Position numbers and translations under genes: made by a program. Source: Haloglomus halophilum (GTDB lineage: Archaea > Halobacteriota > Halobacteria > Halobacteriales > Haloarculaceae). From it: DNA of 64,000 bases. The notes under the pieces were generated by a model that worked only from the letters and a program-made list of their open reading frames with translations, was not told the origin of the DNA and did no database searches. The stretch is taken from the NCBI RefSeq assembly GCF_024298885.1, contig NZ_CP101166.1, positions 2,227,149 to 2,291,148 of the forward strand, read 5' to 3'. Position 1 is the first letter of the stretch, and each line of letters opens with the position of its first letter. Below are positions 42,767 to 49,606 of the stretch, piece by piece.

Positions 42767-44088
42767 GCGGGAGTGTCCAGCAGGAGTTCGCCGAGCCGGT
42801 TCCAGAGAGCGCGACTGTCTGCGTCGTCGGCCTCGGCTACGTCGGCATCCCGCTGAGCCTCGGCTTCGACGAGGAGGGCCTCGACGTCGTCGGGTTCGAC
42901 ATCGACCCGGACAAGGTCGAGCGCCTCGACGACGGCGTCGACGTCACCGGCGACCACGGTGACGAGGCCGTCGCCGCCAGCGACATCGAGTTCACGGCCA
43001 ACGAGGCCCACATCTCGCAGGCCGACTACGTCATCATCACGGTCCCGACGCCGGTCGACGACACGAAGAACCCCAACCTCGACTTCGTGAAGGCGGCCGG
43101 CCGGACCGTCGGCGAGTACCTCTCCGAGGGCGCCACCGTAGTGCTGGAGTCGACCGTCTATCCCGGCGTCACGCGCGATGTCCTCGGCCCGGAGATAGCG
43201 GCAGCCTCCGGCCTCGAGATGACCGAGGAGTTCAACCTCGGCTACTCGCCCGAGCGCCTCTCGCCGGGTGACGAGGGCCGTGGCCTGCGCGACGTGATGA
43301 AGATCGTCAGCGGCGACACCGAGGAGACGCTCGACGAACTCGCCGCCCTGTACGGGATGGTCGTCGATGCCGGCATCTACCGTGCGCCCAACATCGAGAC
43401 CGCCGAGGCCGCGAAGGTGACCGAGAACGTCCAGCGCGACGTCAACATCGCGCTGGTCAACGAACTCGCAATCATCTGCGACCACATCGGCATCGACAGC
43501 GACGAGGTCCTCGACGCCGCCGGCACGAAGTGGAACTTCCACGACTATCGCCCCGGCCTGGTCGGGGGGCACTGCATCCCCGTCGACCCGCTGTACCTGG
43601 CGCACGGCTCCGAGCGCGCGGGCTACTCGCCCGACCTCATCCTCACGGGCCGCGAGGTCAACGAGTACATGCCCAAACACGCCGCGGAGCTGGCGCTGCG
43701 GGCACTCAACGAGAGCGGGAAGGTCCTCAAGGACTGCCGCCTGCTCGTCCTCGGTCTGTCGTACAAGCCCAACGTGGGCGACATCCGCACCTCCGAGGTC
43801 GGCGGCGTCATCACGGAACTCGACACGTACGGCATCGACGTCGAGGGACACGACCCGCACGCGCCGGACGAGGCCATCCAGGAGCAGTTCGGCATCGACA
43901 CCGTCGACGACCCCGACTTCGAGGGGTACGACGGCGTCGTCCTGGCCACGCCGCACGAGGCGTACGCGGACCTGGACGTCGAGGCGATGGCGGAGTCGCT
44001 CAACGACGACCCCGTCCTGCTCGACGTGATGGGAACCGTCGAGGAGAAGCGGGCCCAGGAGGCGGGCCTGACCTACCGCACGCTGTGA
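42763..44088 (+). CDS. Nucleotide-sugar (UDP-HexNAc) 6-dehydrogenase
   Basis: 441 residues of the UDP-glucose/GDP-mannose dehydrogenase family: NAD motif VCVVGLGYVGIPLSLGF, the LGYSPERLSPGD segment, the Lys/Asn region EAAKVTENVQRDVNIALVNE, the catalytic Cys in GLVGGHCIPVDPLYLAH, and SYKPNVGDIRTS. It oxidises C6 of a UDP-N-acetylhexosamine to the uronic acid in two steps. It is either UDP-GlcNAc (WbpA) or UDP-ManNAc (WecC) dehydrogenase; the neighbours favour the former. Confidence 0.9.
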   Translation: MSGSVQQEFAEPVPESATVCVVGLGYVGIPLSLGFDEEGLDVVGFDIDPDKVERLDDGVDVTGDHGDEAVAASDIEFTANEAHISQADYVIITVPTPVDDTKNPNLDFVKAAGRTVGEYLSEGATVVLESTVYPGVTRDVLGPEIAAASGLEMTEEFNLGYSPERLSPGDEGRGLRDVMKIVSGDTEETLDELAALYGMVVDAGIYRAPNIETAEAAKVTENVQRDVNIALVNELAIICDHIGIDSDEVLDAAGTKWNFHDYRPGLVGGHCIPVDPLYLAHGSERAGYSPDLILTGREVNEYMPKHAAELALRALNESGKVLKDCRLLVLGLSYKPNVGDIRTSEVGGVITELDTYGIDVEGHDPHAPDEAIQEQFGIDTVDDPDFEGYDGVVLATPHEAYADLDVEAMAESLNDDPVLLDVMGTVEEKRAQEAGLTYRTL

Positions 44089-44120
44089 CCCGTGAGCCAC
44101 GACACCACGCCCAGAACCCA

Positions 44121-45197
44121 ATGAAGTACGTCGTCACCATCCAGCACCCCGGCCACGTCCACTTCTTCAGGTACGCCATCCGCGAGCTGGAGGACGCGGG
44201 CCACGAGGTCCACGTCTTCTGCAAGGACCTGGAGGTGGTCTGTGACCTGCTCGAGGAGTACGGCATCGCGTACGAGGCGCTCGCGGGCGACCGCGGGAGC
44301 CTGCTCAACCTCGCGGTGACCCAGCTCACCTACGAGGCGCGGCTGCTGCGCCGAGCGCGGGCCATCGACCCGGACGTGATGACGGCCATCGGCGGGACGG
44401 CCGTCGCGCACGTCGCGCCGCTCGTCGGGGCCCGCTCGGTCGTCTTCACCGACACCGAGCACGCGCCCGGCAACCGGGTCACGTTCCCGTTCGCCGACGA
44501 GGTGTGGACGCCGGCGTGCTACCACGGCGACGTGCCCGACGAGCACCACACCTACCCGGGCTACCACGAACTCGCCTACCTCCACCCGGACCGCTTCGAG
44601 CCGGACCCCGCGGTCGTCGCGGAGGCCGGCCTCGACCCGGACGACCGGTTCGTCGTCCTCCGCCTGACGGCGTGGGACGCCTCGCACGACGTGGGACAGG
44701 GCGGCTTCGAGGACATGGCCGACGCCGTCGAGCGCCTCGAGGCGACCGGCGCGGAGGTGCTCGTGACGAGCGAGGTCGACCTCCCGCCCGAACTCGAGGA
44801 CCGCCGCGCCAGCGTCGACCCCCACCGGATGCACCACCTCCTCGCCGCCGCCGACCTGTTCGTCGGTGAGGGGGCGACGATGGCCGTCGAGAGCGCGGTG
44901 CTGGGCACCCCGGCGGTCTACGTGAACACCCTGCGGATGGGCTACACGGACGAGGTGGAGGCCCGCTACGGCCTCCTCTACAACTGTCAGGGCTCGTTCC
45001 GGCACCAGCGCGCGCTCTCGACCGCCGAGCGCATCCTCGCCGGCGAGGAGGGTGGTGACTGGGCCGAACGGCGCGAGGCTCTGCTCGCCGACACGGTCGA
45101 CACCACCGAGGTCGTCCTGGCCGCACTGCGCGACGAGACACCGCCGACCGGCGCCGGGTCCGACCCCACGGCGACGGTCGCTCCCGCCGATGACTGA
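44121..45197 (+). CDS. DUF354 family glycosyltransferase-like protein
   Basis: 358 residues starting MKYVVTIQHPGHVHFFRYAI, the mark of DUF354, a GT-B-like family related to UDP-GlcNAc 2-epimerase/MurG folds. Later HELAYLHPDRFEP, VLRLTAWDASHDVGQGG and EGATMAVESAVLGTPAVYVNT fit a nucleotide-sugar site. These proteins occur in archaeal glycan loci and are presumed sugar transferases. It follows the dehydrogenase by 32 bases and overlaps the next gene by eight. Confidence 0.8.
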   Translation: MKYVVTIQHPGHVHFFRYAIRELEDAGHEVHVFCKDLEVVCDLLEEYGIAYEALAGDRGSLLNLAVTQLTYEARLLRRARAIDPDVMTAIGGTAVAHVAPLVGARSVVFTDTEHAPGNRVTFPFADEVWTPACYHGDVPDEHHTYPGYHELAYLHPDRFEPDPAVVAEAGLDPDDRFVVLRLTAWDASHDVGQGGFEDMADAVERLEATGAEVLVTSEVDLPPELEDRRASVDPHRMHHLLAAADLFVGEGATMAVESAVLGTPAVYVNTLRMGYTDEVEARYGLLYNCQGSFRHQRALSTAERILAGEEGGDWAERREALLADTVDTTEVVLAALRDETPPTGAGSDPTATVAPADD

Positions 45198-46467
45198 CCC
45201 CGACGACCCCCCGTCACTGACGGGGAGCGAGTGGTCTCGGTCCGGGGTACCGGTGGCGCTCCGTGGCCCTTCCGTCGGCGACCGCGACCGGGCCGGCGAC
45301 GACGCTGGCGACGCCGGCGGTCGCGCCAGTCCCGACGTGGACGGTATCCCTCTCGCGGGCACGCCGCTCCTCCGGGACGGCGGACAGCGCCCGGCATCGG
45401 TCCCGGCTCCGGACGGGTCCGGCGCCGTGGACGACACTCCGGATGGTGCCGCGGCCGACACTGGCGACGACACCCCGGACGGCACCGCAGGGACGGCGCC
45501 GGCGGCCACCACGACCGCCGATGCCTCCCACGACGACCTCCGGGAGGCCGTCTCCGGCCTGCGCGTCCTGCAGCTGACGAGTTCGCGCCGGTCGTTCTTC
45601 GAGAAGCAGGTCGAGGGGCTGGAGGCCCTGGGCATCGAGTGCGAGACGGTCTCGGTCCCGACCCGTGACGGCCGCGAACGGGGCCGGGGGCCCCGCGAGT
45701 ACCTCGCGTTCGCGCTCCGGACGCTGGGACGTGGGCTGGAGGAGTTCGACCTCGTCCACGCCAACTACGGGATGCTCGGGCCGCTCGCGCTCGCCCAGCC
45801 GACCCGCCCGGTGGTGCTGACGCTGTGGGGCTCGGACCTGCAGGGACCGGGCTGGCTCTCGCGGACCAGCCGGCTCTCGGCCCGGTTCGCCGACCGGACG
45901 GTCGTCCCCTGGCCGTCGATGGCCGCGGACCTCGACACCGACCACGACCTCGTCCCGTTCGGCGTGGACACGGACCTGTTCCGGCCCATCCCCAGGGACG
46001 CGGCCCGCGACCACGTAGGTTGGGCCCCCGACGAGCGCGTCGTGCTGTTCCCCTACGCCCCCGACCGGCCGGTGAAGAACCACCCGCTGGCCGAGCGCGT
46101 GGTCGAGCGGGTGCCGGACGCCACGCTCCGGACCGTCTCGGGCGTCGACTACGAGGAGATGCCGTACTACATGGCGGCGAGCGACGCGCTGCTCGTGACC
46201 TCCGACCGCGAGAGCGGGCCGATGGTGGTCCGGGAGGCTGCGGCCTGCAACCTCCCGGTCGTCTCCCGGGATGTCGGCTTCGCCGCCGACGCCCTCGACG
46301 GGGTCGCCAACTGCGCCATCGCCGAGGGCGAGGCCGGCCTCGCGGCCGCCCTCGAACGCGTCCTCGACGCCGACGGCCGCTCGGACGGCCGCGAGACGGC
46401 CGACGAACTGGGCATCGACGAGACCGCACGGCACCTGGCACGGGTGTACCGGTCGGTGCTGGACTGA
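45190..46467 (+). CDS. Glycosyltransferase with long acidic N-terminal extension
   Basis: 425 residues. The first 115 are Asp/Ala/Gly/Thr-rich and look disordered. The GT-B enzyme follows: SGLRVLQLTSSRRSFFEKQVEGLEALG, VLTLWGSDLQGPGW, LVPFGVDTDLFRP, and the donor site SDRESGPMVVREAAACNLPVVSRDVG. It is of the GT4 type and cytoplasmic. ATG 45190 overlaps the DUF354 stop. The extension is unusual for the family and may be a linker or an interaction tail. Donor is unknown. Confidence 0.82.
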   Translation: MTDPDDPPSLTGSEWSRSGVPVALRGPSVGDRDRAGDDAGDAGGRASPDVDGIPLAGTPLLRDGGQRPASVPAPDGSGAVDDTPDGAAADTGDDTPDGTAGTAPAATTTADASHDDLREAVSGLRVLQLTSSRRSFFEKQVEGLEALGIECETVSVPTRDGRERGRGPREYLAFALRTLGRGLEEFDLVHANYGMLGPLALAQPTRPVVLTLWGSDLQGPGWLSRTSRLSARFADRTVVPWPSMAADLDTDHDLVPFGVDTDLFRPIPRDAARDHVGWAPDERVVLFPYAPDRPVKNHPLAERVVERVPDATLRTVSGVDYEEMPYYMAASDALLVTSDRESGPMVVREAAACNLPVVSRDVGFAADALDGVANCAIAEGEAGLAAALERVLDADGRSDGRETADELGIDETARHLARVYRSVLD

Positions 46468-46609
46468 GCGGCGCGGTCGTGGTCCCGTTCTGGCCAGGAA
46501 TTATCGTTTGTGGTTGGGATTTCTAGCGAATGGTCGAAATTATTGAGAAATTCCGGGGATTTCCCATCTCATCCGACGAGTGGCCCCGGGCCACGGATTC
46601 GAGCGGGTC

Positions 46610-46624
46610 TTACGCGGTCGCTAA
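46610..46624 (+). promoter_or_regulatory. TTA-N9-TAA promoter dyad (GT2 unit)
   Basis: TTACGCGGTCGCTAA, 63 bases before the ATG of a 27-codon leader ORF (46687) and 130 before the GT2 start. The surrounding stretch is A/T-richer than average. Confidence 0.45.
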
Positions 46625-46686
46625 CGCTCCGCTCTCGCAGATTGTCTATCTCATAGTAAACTCGTTGTGCCCTCCACGGGGACGTG

Positions 46687-46770
46687 ATGACTCACGTCTC
46701 GCTGACGATGGGCGTGCCGGGTCGGTCCGGCGTCGTCCACCCGGCGGCAGGGGGTGTCGACCGTGTATAG
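46687..46770 (+). CDS. Putative leader mini-ORF before the GT2 gene
   Basis: 27 codons (MTHVSLTMGVPGRSG...). Its TAG overlaps the start region of the glycosyltransferase (GTG at 46754 or 46763). No domain. The arrangement resembles the other leader ORFs, but the distance to the dyad is longer. Confidence 0.25.
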   Translation: MTHVSLTMGVPGRSGVVHPAAGGVDRV

Positions 46771-47776
46771 GGACCACACCGTCGGTGTGGTCGTCCCGGC
46801 GTACAACGAGGAGGCGCTGGTCGGTCGGGTGGTGGAGACGATGCCCGAGTTCGTCGACCGGGTCTACCTCGTCGACGACGCCTCGACCGACGACACCTGG
46901 GCGGAGATCAACGACGCCGTCGCGACCGCTCGCGAGGCGGAGGCTCTCGACGACGGCTCCATCCACGGCGCGTTCGACGAACGCTGGGTCCCCATCCAGC
47001 ACGACGACAACCGGGGCGTCGGCGGGGCCATCCTCACCGGCTACCGGCGCGCGCTCGCGGACGACATCGATGCGACGGCCGTGATGGCCGGCGACGCGCA
47101 GATGGACCCCGACGTGCTGCCGCGCCTGCTCGCCCCCGTGGTCGAGGGCGAGGCCGAGTACGTGAAGGCCAGCCGCCTGCTCCGCCGCGAGGACTGGACG
47201 GGGATGCCGCCGTTCCGCCTGTTCGGGAACCTGCTGCTGACCGGGCTGACCCGCATCTCGAGTGGCTACTGGCGGATGACCGACCCACAGAACGGCTACA
47301 CCGTCATCTCCCAGCACGCGCTGACGGAGCTGGACCTCGACGCGCTGTACGAGGATTACGGCTTCGCGAACGACCTGCTCGTCCGGCTCAACGCCCACGG
47401 GATGCCCATCGCCGACGTCGAGACCCCCTCCGAGTTCTTCTACGAGGACGAGGAGTGGGACAGCCACATCGACCTGAAGACGTTCGTCCCGAAGACCTCC
47501 GTGCTGTTGCTCCGGAACTTCTGCTGGCGGCTCCGGCGCGACGGTGGCCCCGGTCCGGTCCGGTCGCTCCTCGCGCTGTACGCCGTCGGCGTCGTCGGCG
47601 TGGTGGTGGCGCTCGTGCTGTTGCTCTCGAGCGTCGTGGCCCCCGCGGGTGACTCCGCCGACGGCTCCCCGACGCTGCTGGTGGCCGGCGGTCTCTCACT
47701 CCTGCTGGGGTTCGCCCTCGACCTCGGCTCGAACGCGGGGCTGCATACGCGGGTGTATTCCGAGCCCCACGATTGA
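46754..47776 (+). CDS. Glycosyltransferase family 2, membrane-anchored (DPM1-like)
   Basis: 340 residues. GT-A fold with VGVVVPAYNEE, YLVDDASTDDTW, GVGGAILTGYRRA and a DxD-like AGDAQMDPD, then TDPQNGYTVISQHAL. Two C-terminal helices (about 275-300 and 310-330) anchor it in the membrane. It resembles enzymes that charge dolichyl phosphate with a sugar, the first step of lipid-linked glycan assembly. Starts at GTG 46754 after a GGCAGGGGG stretch; GTG 46763 is the alternative. Its last codons lie in a 40-base tandem repeat. Confidence 0.87.
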   Translation: MSTVYRDHTVGVVVPAYNEEALVGRVVETMPEFVDRVYLVDDASTDDTWAEINDAVATAREAEALDDGSIHGAFDERWVPIQHDDNRGVGGAILTGYRRALADDIDATAVMAGDAQMDPDVLPRLLAPVVEGEAEYVKASRLLRREDWTGMPPFRLFGNLLLTGLTRISSGYWRMTDPQNGYTVISQHALTELDLDALYEDYGFANDLLVRLNAHGMPIADVETPSEFFYEDEEWDSHIDLKTFVPKTSVLLLRNFCWRLRRDGGPGPVRSLLALYAVGVVGVVVALVLLLSSVVAPAGDSADGSPTLLVAGGLSLLLGFALDLGSNAGLHTRVYSEPHD

Positions 47777-47860
47777 GTGGCTGCATACGCGGGCGTACAT
47801 CGGGTCCCACGGGTGGGTGGCTGCATACGCGGGTGTACATCGAGCCCGACGGCTGACCGG
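47741..47860 (+). repeat. 40-base tandem repeat, three copies, spanning the GT2 stop codon
   Basis: Copies begin CTGCATACGCGGG at 47741, 47781 and 47821, each 40 bases long and each differing at several positions. The first copy holds the last residues and the TGA of the glycosyltransferase gene. 40 is not a multiple of three, so the later copies are not in frame. Confidence 0.9.
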
Positions 47861-48036
47861 CACTCGATGTCTCGTCCCGGTCCTGCCGCACCCTTCGCTC
47901 CATGTTGCTGGGGTCCGGCGCCGAATCGAACGCCGACGATATGCACGGTCTAAGGGCTTCTCGGGCCGTGCAACGGAGTGAAACAGGTGACAACAATCTC
48001 GGTCGTTTGTAAGTCCCTGTTGCCAACAGTGGGTCG

Positions 48037-48657
48037 ATGACAGCGACACGCGATGGCGCTCCTCCGGCGGAGCCGGCCGCCGAGGAGGAGTCGGGGCCGC
48101 CGTCGGCCCCCGCCGATACGTCGCCGCCCGGACTCTCGGCCGACGAGTTCTTCCACGCGCTCCAGGAGGAACGTCGTCGGCACGCGCTTCGGTGCCTGCT
48201 GGACCACATGGAACCGGTCGAGGTCGACCGGCTCGCCGAATGGGTCGCCAGTCGGGAACACGGCCAGGATGACGGCGGCCCGTCGGCCGAGGCATCCCAG
48301 CGGACGTATCTCTCGCTCTACCAGTGCCATCTCCCCAAGCTGGACAGCCTCGACCTCGTCGACTTCGACCAGTCGAGCGAGACCGTGACGCTGACCGGGA
48401 GGGCCGACCACTTCGCACCCTACCTCGGTGCTCCGATTCCGGGCGACGAGCACGACGATGCCCCGGACGGGCCCCCTGGCGGCGGTCGGTGGCCTCGGGC
48501 GCTCGTGGGCGCGAACGCCCTCGGCGTCGGCCTGCTGGCGCTCGCGTGGTTCGGTCCCGTCGCCACGCTCGCGGTCTCCTTCCGCGTGGCGGCGGCCGCC
48601 GTCCTCGCCATCCACACGGCACTGACGGCCGCACTGTTCATCGACCGCGGGCGCTGA
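48037..48657 (+). CDS. DUF7344-type winged-helix protein with membrane helices
   Basis: 206 residues. Residues about 33-140 show the DUF7344 pattern (ADEFFHALQEERRRHALRCLLDH ... TYLSLYQCHLPKLDSLDLVDFDQ). Two hydrophobic helices follow (about 160-178 and 182-200), so the DNA-binding-like domain is tethered to the membrane. A similar soluble protein is at 4.8 kb. The gene after it (48680) also joins a membrane helix to a winged helix, so the pair may work together. Confidence 0.78.
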   Translation: MTATRDGAPPAEPAAEEESGPPSAPADTSPPGLSADEFFHALQEERRRHALRCLLDHMEPVEVDRLAEWVASREHGQDDGGPSAEASQRTYLSLYQCHLPKLDSLDLVDFDQSSETVTLTGRADHFAPYLGAPIPGDEHDDAPDGPPGGGRWPRALVGANALGVGLLALAWFGPVATLAVSFRVAAAAVLAIHTALTAALFIDRGR

Positions 48658-48679
48658 CCGGCGCTCCCATCCTGTATCC

Positions 48680-49171
48680 ATGACACTCACGACCACCTTC
48701 CAGCCGACAGCCACGCTCGCCCCGTCGGGACCCGGGGCCATCACCCGCCCCTCGTTCGGCGTCCTCGGGGCCGGGGTCGGTGAGCTCCAGCTGTCGCTCA
48801 CGTCCCCAGTGCTCGGCCTGTTCCTCGTCGGGGTCGCGGCCGTCCTCGCGTTGCTCGCCGGCATCCGTGACCGGCTGTCCGACGCCGTGGCCGCAACGGG
48901 GGTCGCCGACCGCCTCTCCGACGATGGTCCCGGGTCGACGGCCGGCATCCCGTCGGCGGCGCGGCTCTCCGAGGAGGAACGGTTCGTGGTGGACCTGCTG
49001 CGGCGGAACGAGGGTCGCGTCCGGCAGTCGAACATCGTGGAAGCGTCGGACTGGTCGAAATCGAAGGTGAGTCGCCTCCTCTCGGCGATGGAGTCGGACG
49101 GCTACATCGAGAAGGTCGCCGTCGGGCGCGAGAACATCATCGTCCTGTCTGGCGAAGAGCCGGAGCGGTAG
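48680..49171 (+). CDS. Membrane-anchored winged-helix regulator
   Basis: 163 residues. One hydrophobic helix (about 42-62) precedes a C-terminal winged helix (about 92-158; LRRNEGRVRQSNIVEASDWSKSKVSRLLSAMESDGYIEKVAVGRENIIVL). This helix is closely similar to the cytoplasmic end of the large protein at 6970 (both have DWSK.KVSR.LS.ME.DG.IE). It lacks the outside repeats and so may be a shortened relative that answers the same promoters. It follows the DUF7344 gene by 22 bases. Confidence 0.72.
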   Translation: MTLTTTFQPTATLAPSGPGAITRPSFGVLGAGVGELQLSLTSPVLGLFLVGVAAVLALLAGIRDRLSDAVAATGVADRLSDDGPGSTAGIPSAARLSEEERFVVDLLRRNEGRVRQSNIVEASDWSKSKVSRLLSAMESDGYIEKVAVGRENIIVLSGEEPER

Positions 49172-49309
49172 CCGTCCGCGTCGGGTCCGCACAGGCGGTG
49201 CTCACCGGTACTGGGACGACCCCCACCGAGTCCGTCACGGCGGGGGTGTCGATACGGTGACGACCCACGCCGCCGCTTACCGTCTGACAAATCGGTTGTC
49301 GCGGCGATT

Positions 49310-49324
49310 ATTACGCTCGTAATA
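49310..49324. promoter_or_regulatory. TTA-N9-TAA dyad, distal to glmS
   Basis: TTATTACGCTCGTAA, 113 bases before the second dyad. Its direction and target are unclear. Confidence 0.35.
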
Positions 49325-49422
49325 GCCGCCGACCGGTGGGAACGCGTGTGCAAACCGCGGTAATACGGCTATACTGTCATCCGTACTCCCTCCGTTCCCG
49401 GATGCTGACGCGGTCGGTGCGC

Positions 49423-49437
49423 TTACCCGGCCGATAG
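49423..49437 (+). promoter_or_regulatory. TTA-N9-TAG promoter dyad (glmS unit)
   Basis: TTACCCGGCCGATAG, running into GATAGTAATGG, 24 bases before a leader-ORF ATG (49461) and 170 before glmS. Confidence 0.5.
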
Positions 49438-49460
49438 TAATGGAACGTACTGCGCATTGG

Positions 49461-49604
49461 ATGACCACGGAGAGACGGACCCCCCGGCTCCGTGTGATTC
49501 GACCAATGACCCACCAGATACCCGCGGCCCGGTTCCGACGTCCCCGATCGCTCGACGACCACGGCACGCCCGCCGTCAGCCCTGCCGGCCAGCGAGGGGG
49601 CTGA
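49461..49604 (+). CDS. Putative leader ORF before glmS
   Basis: 47 codons (MTTERRTPRLRVIRP...), Arg/Pro-rich, ending TGA two bases before the glmS ATG. Composition resembles the leader before the aminotransferase gene. It is likely a translated leader. Confidence 0.35.
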   Translation: MTTERRTPRLRVIRPMTHQIPAARFRRPRSLDDHGTPAVSPAGQRGG

Positions 49605-49606
49605 CC

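Larger units (their letters stand above)
49172..49606. other. Regulatory region upstream of glmS
   Basis: Contains two TTA-N9-TAA/TAG dyads, at 49310 and 49423, and a 47-codon leader ORF ending two bases before glmS. The first dyad could also serve a transcript that is not identified. Confidence 0.5.

Noticed and set aside
41794..47860. 47-base and 40-base arrays considered as CRISPR or an origin
   Set aside because: Units are directly abutting with no spacers, only about three copies, and no cas, orc or helicase gene is near.
47440..47946. Minus-strand frame with a recurring HPRMQP/CTPAYA pattern over the 40-base repeats
   Set aside because: The pattern arises from the tandem DNA repeat read in another frame; the real gene is the plus-strand GT2.
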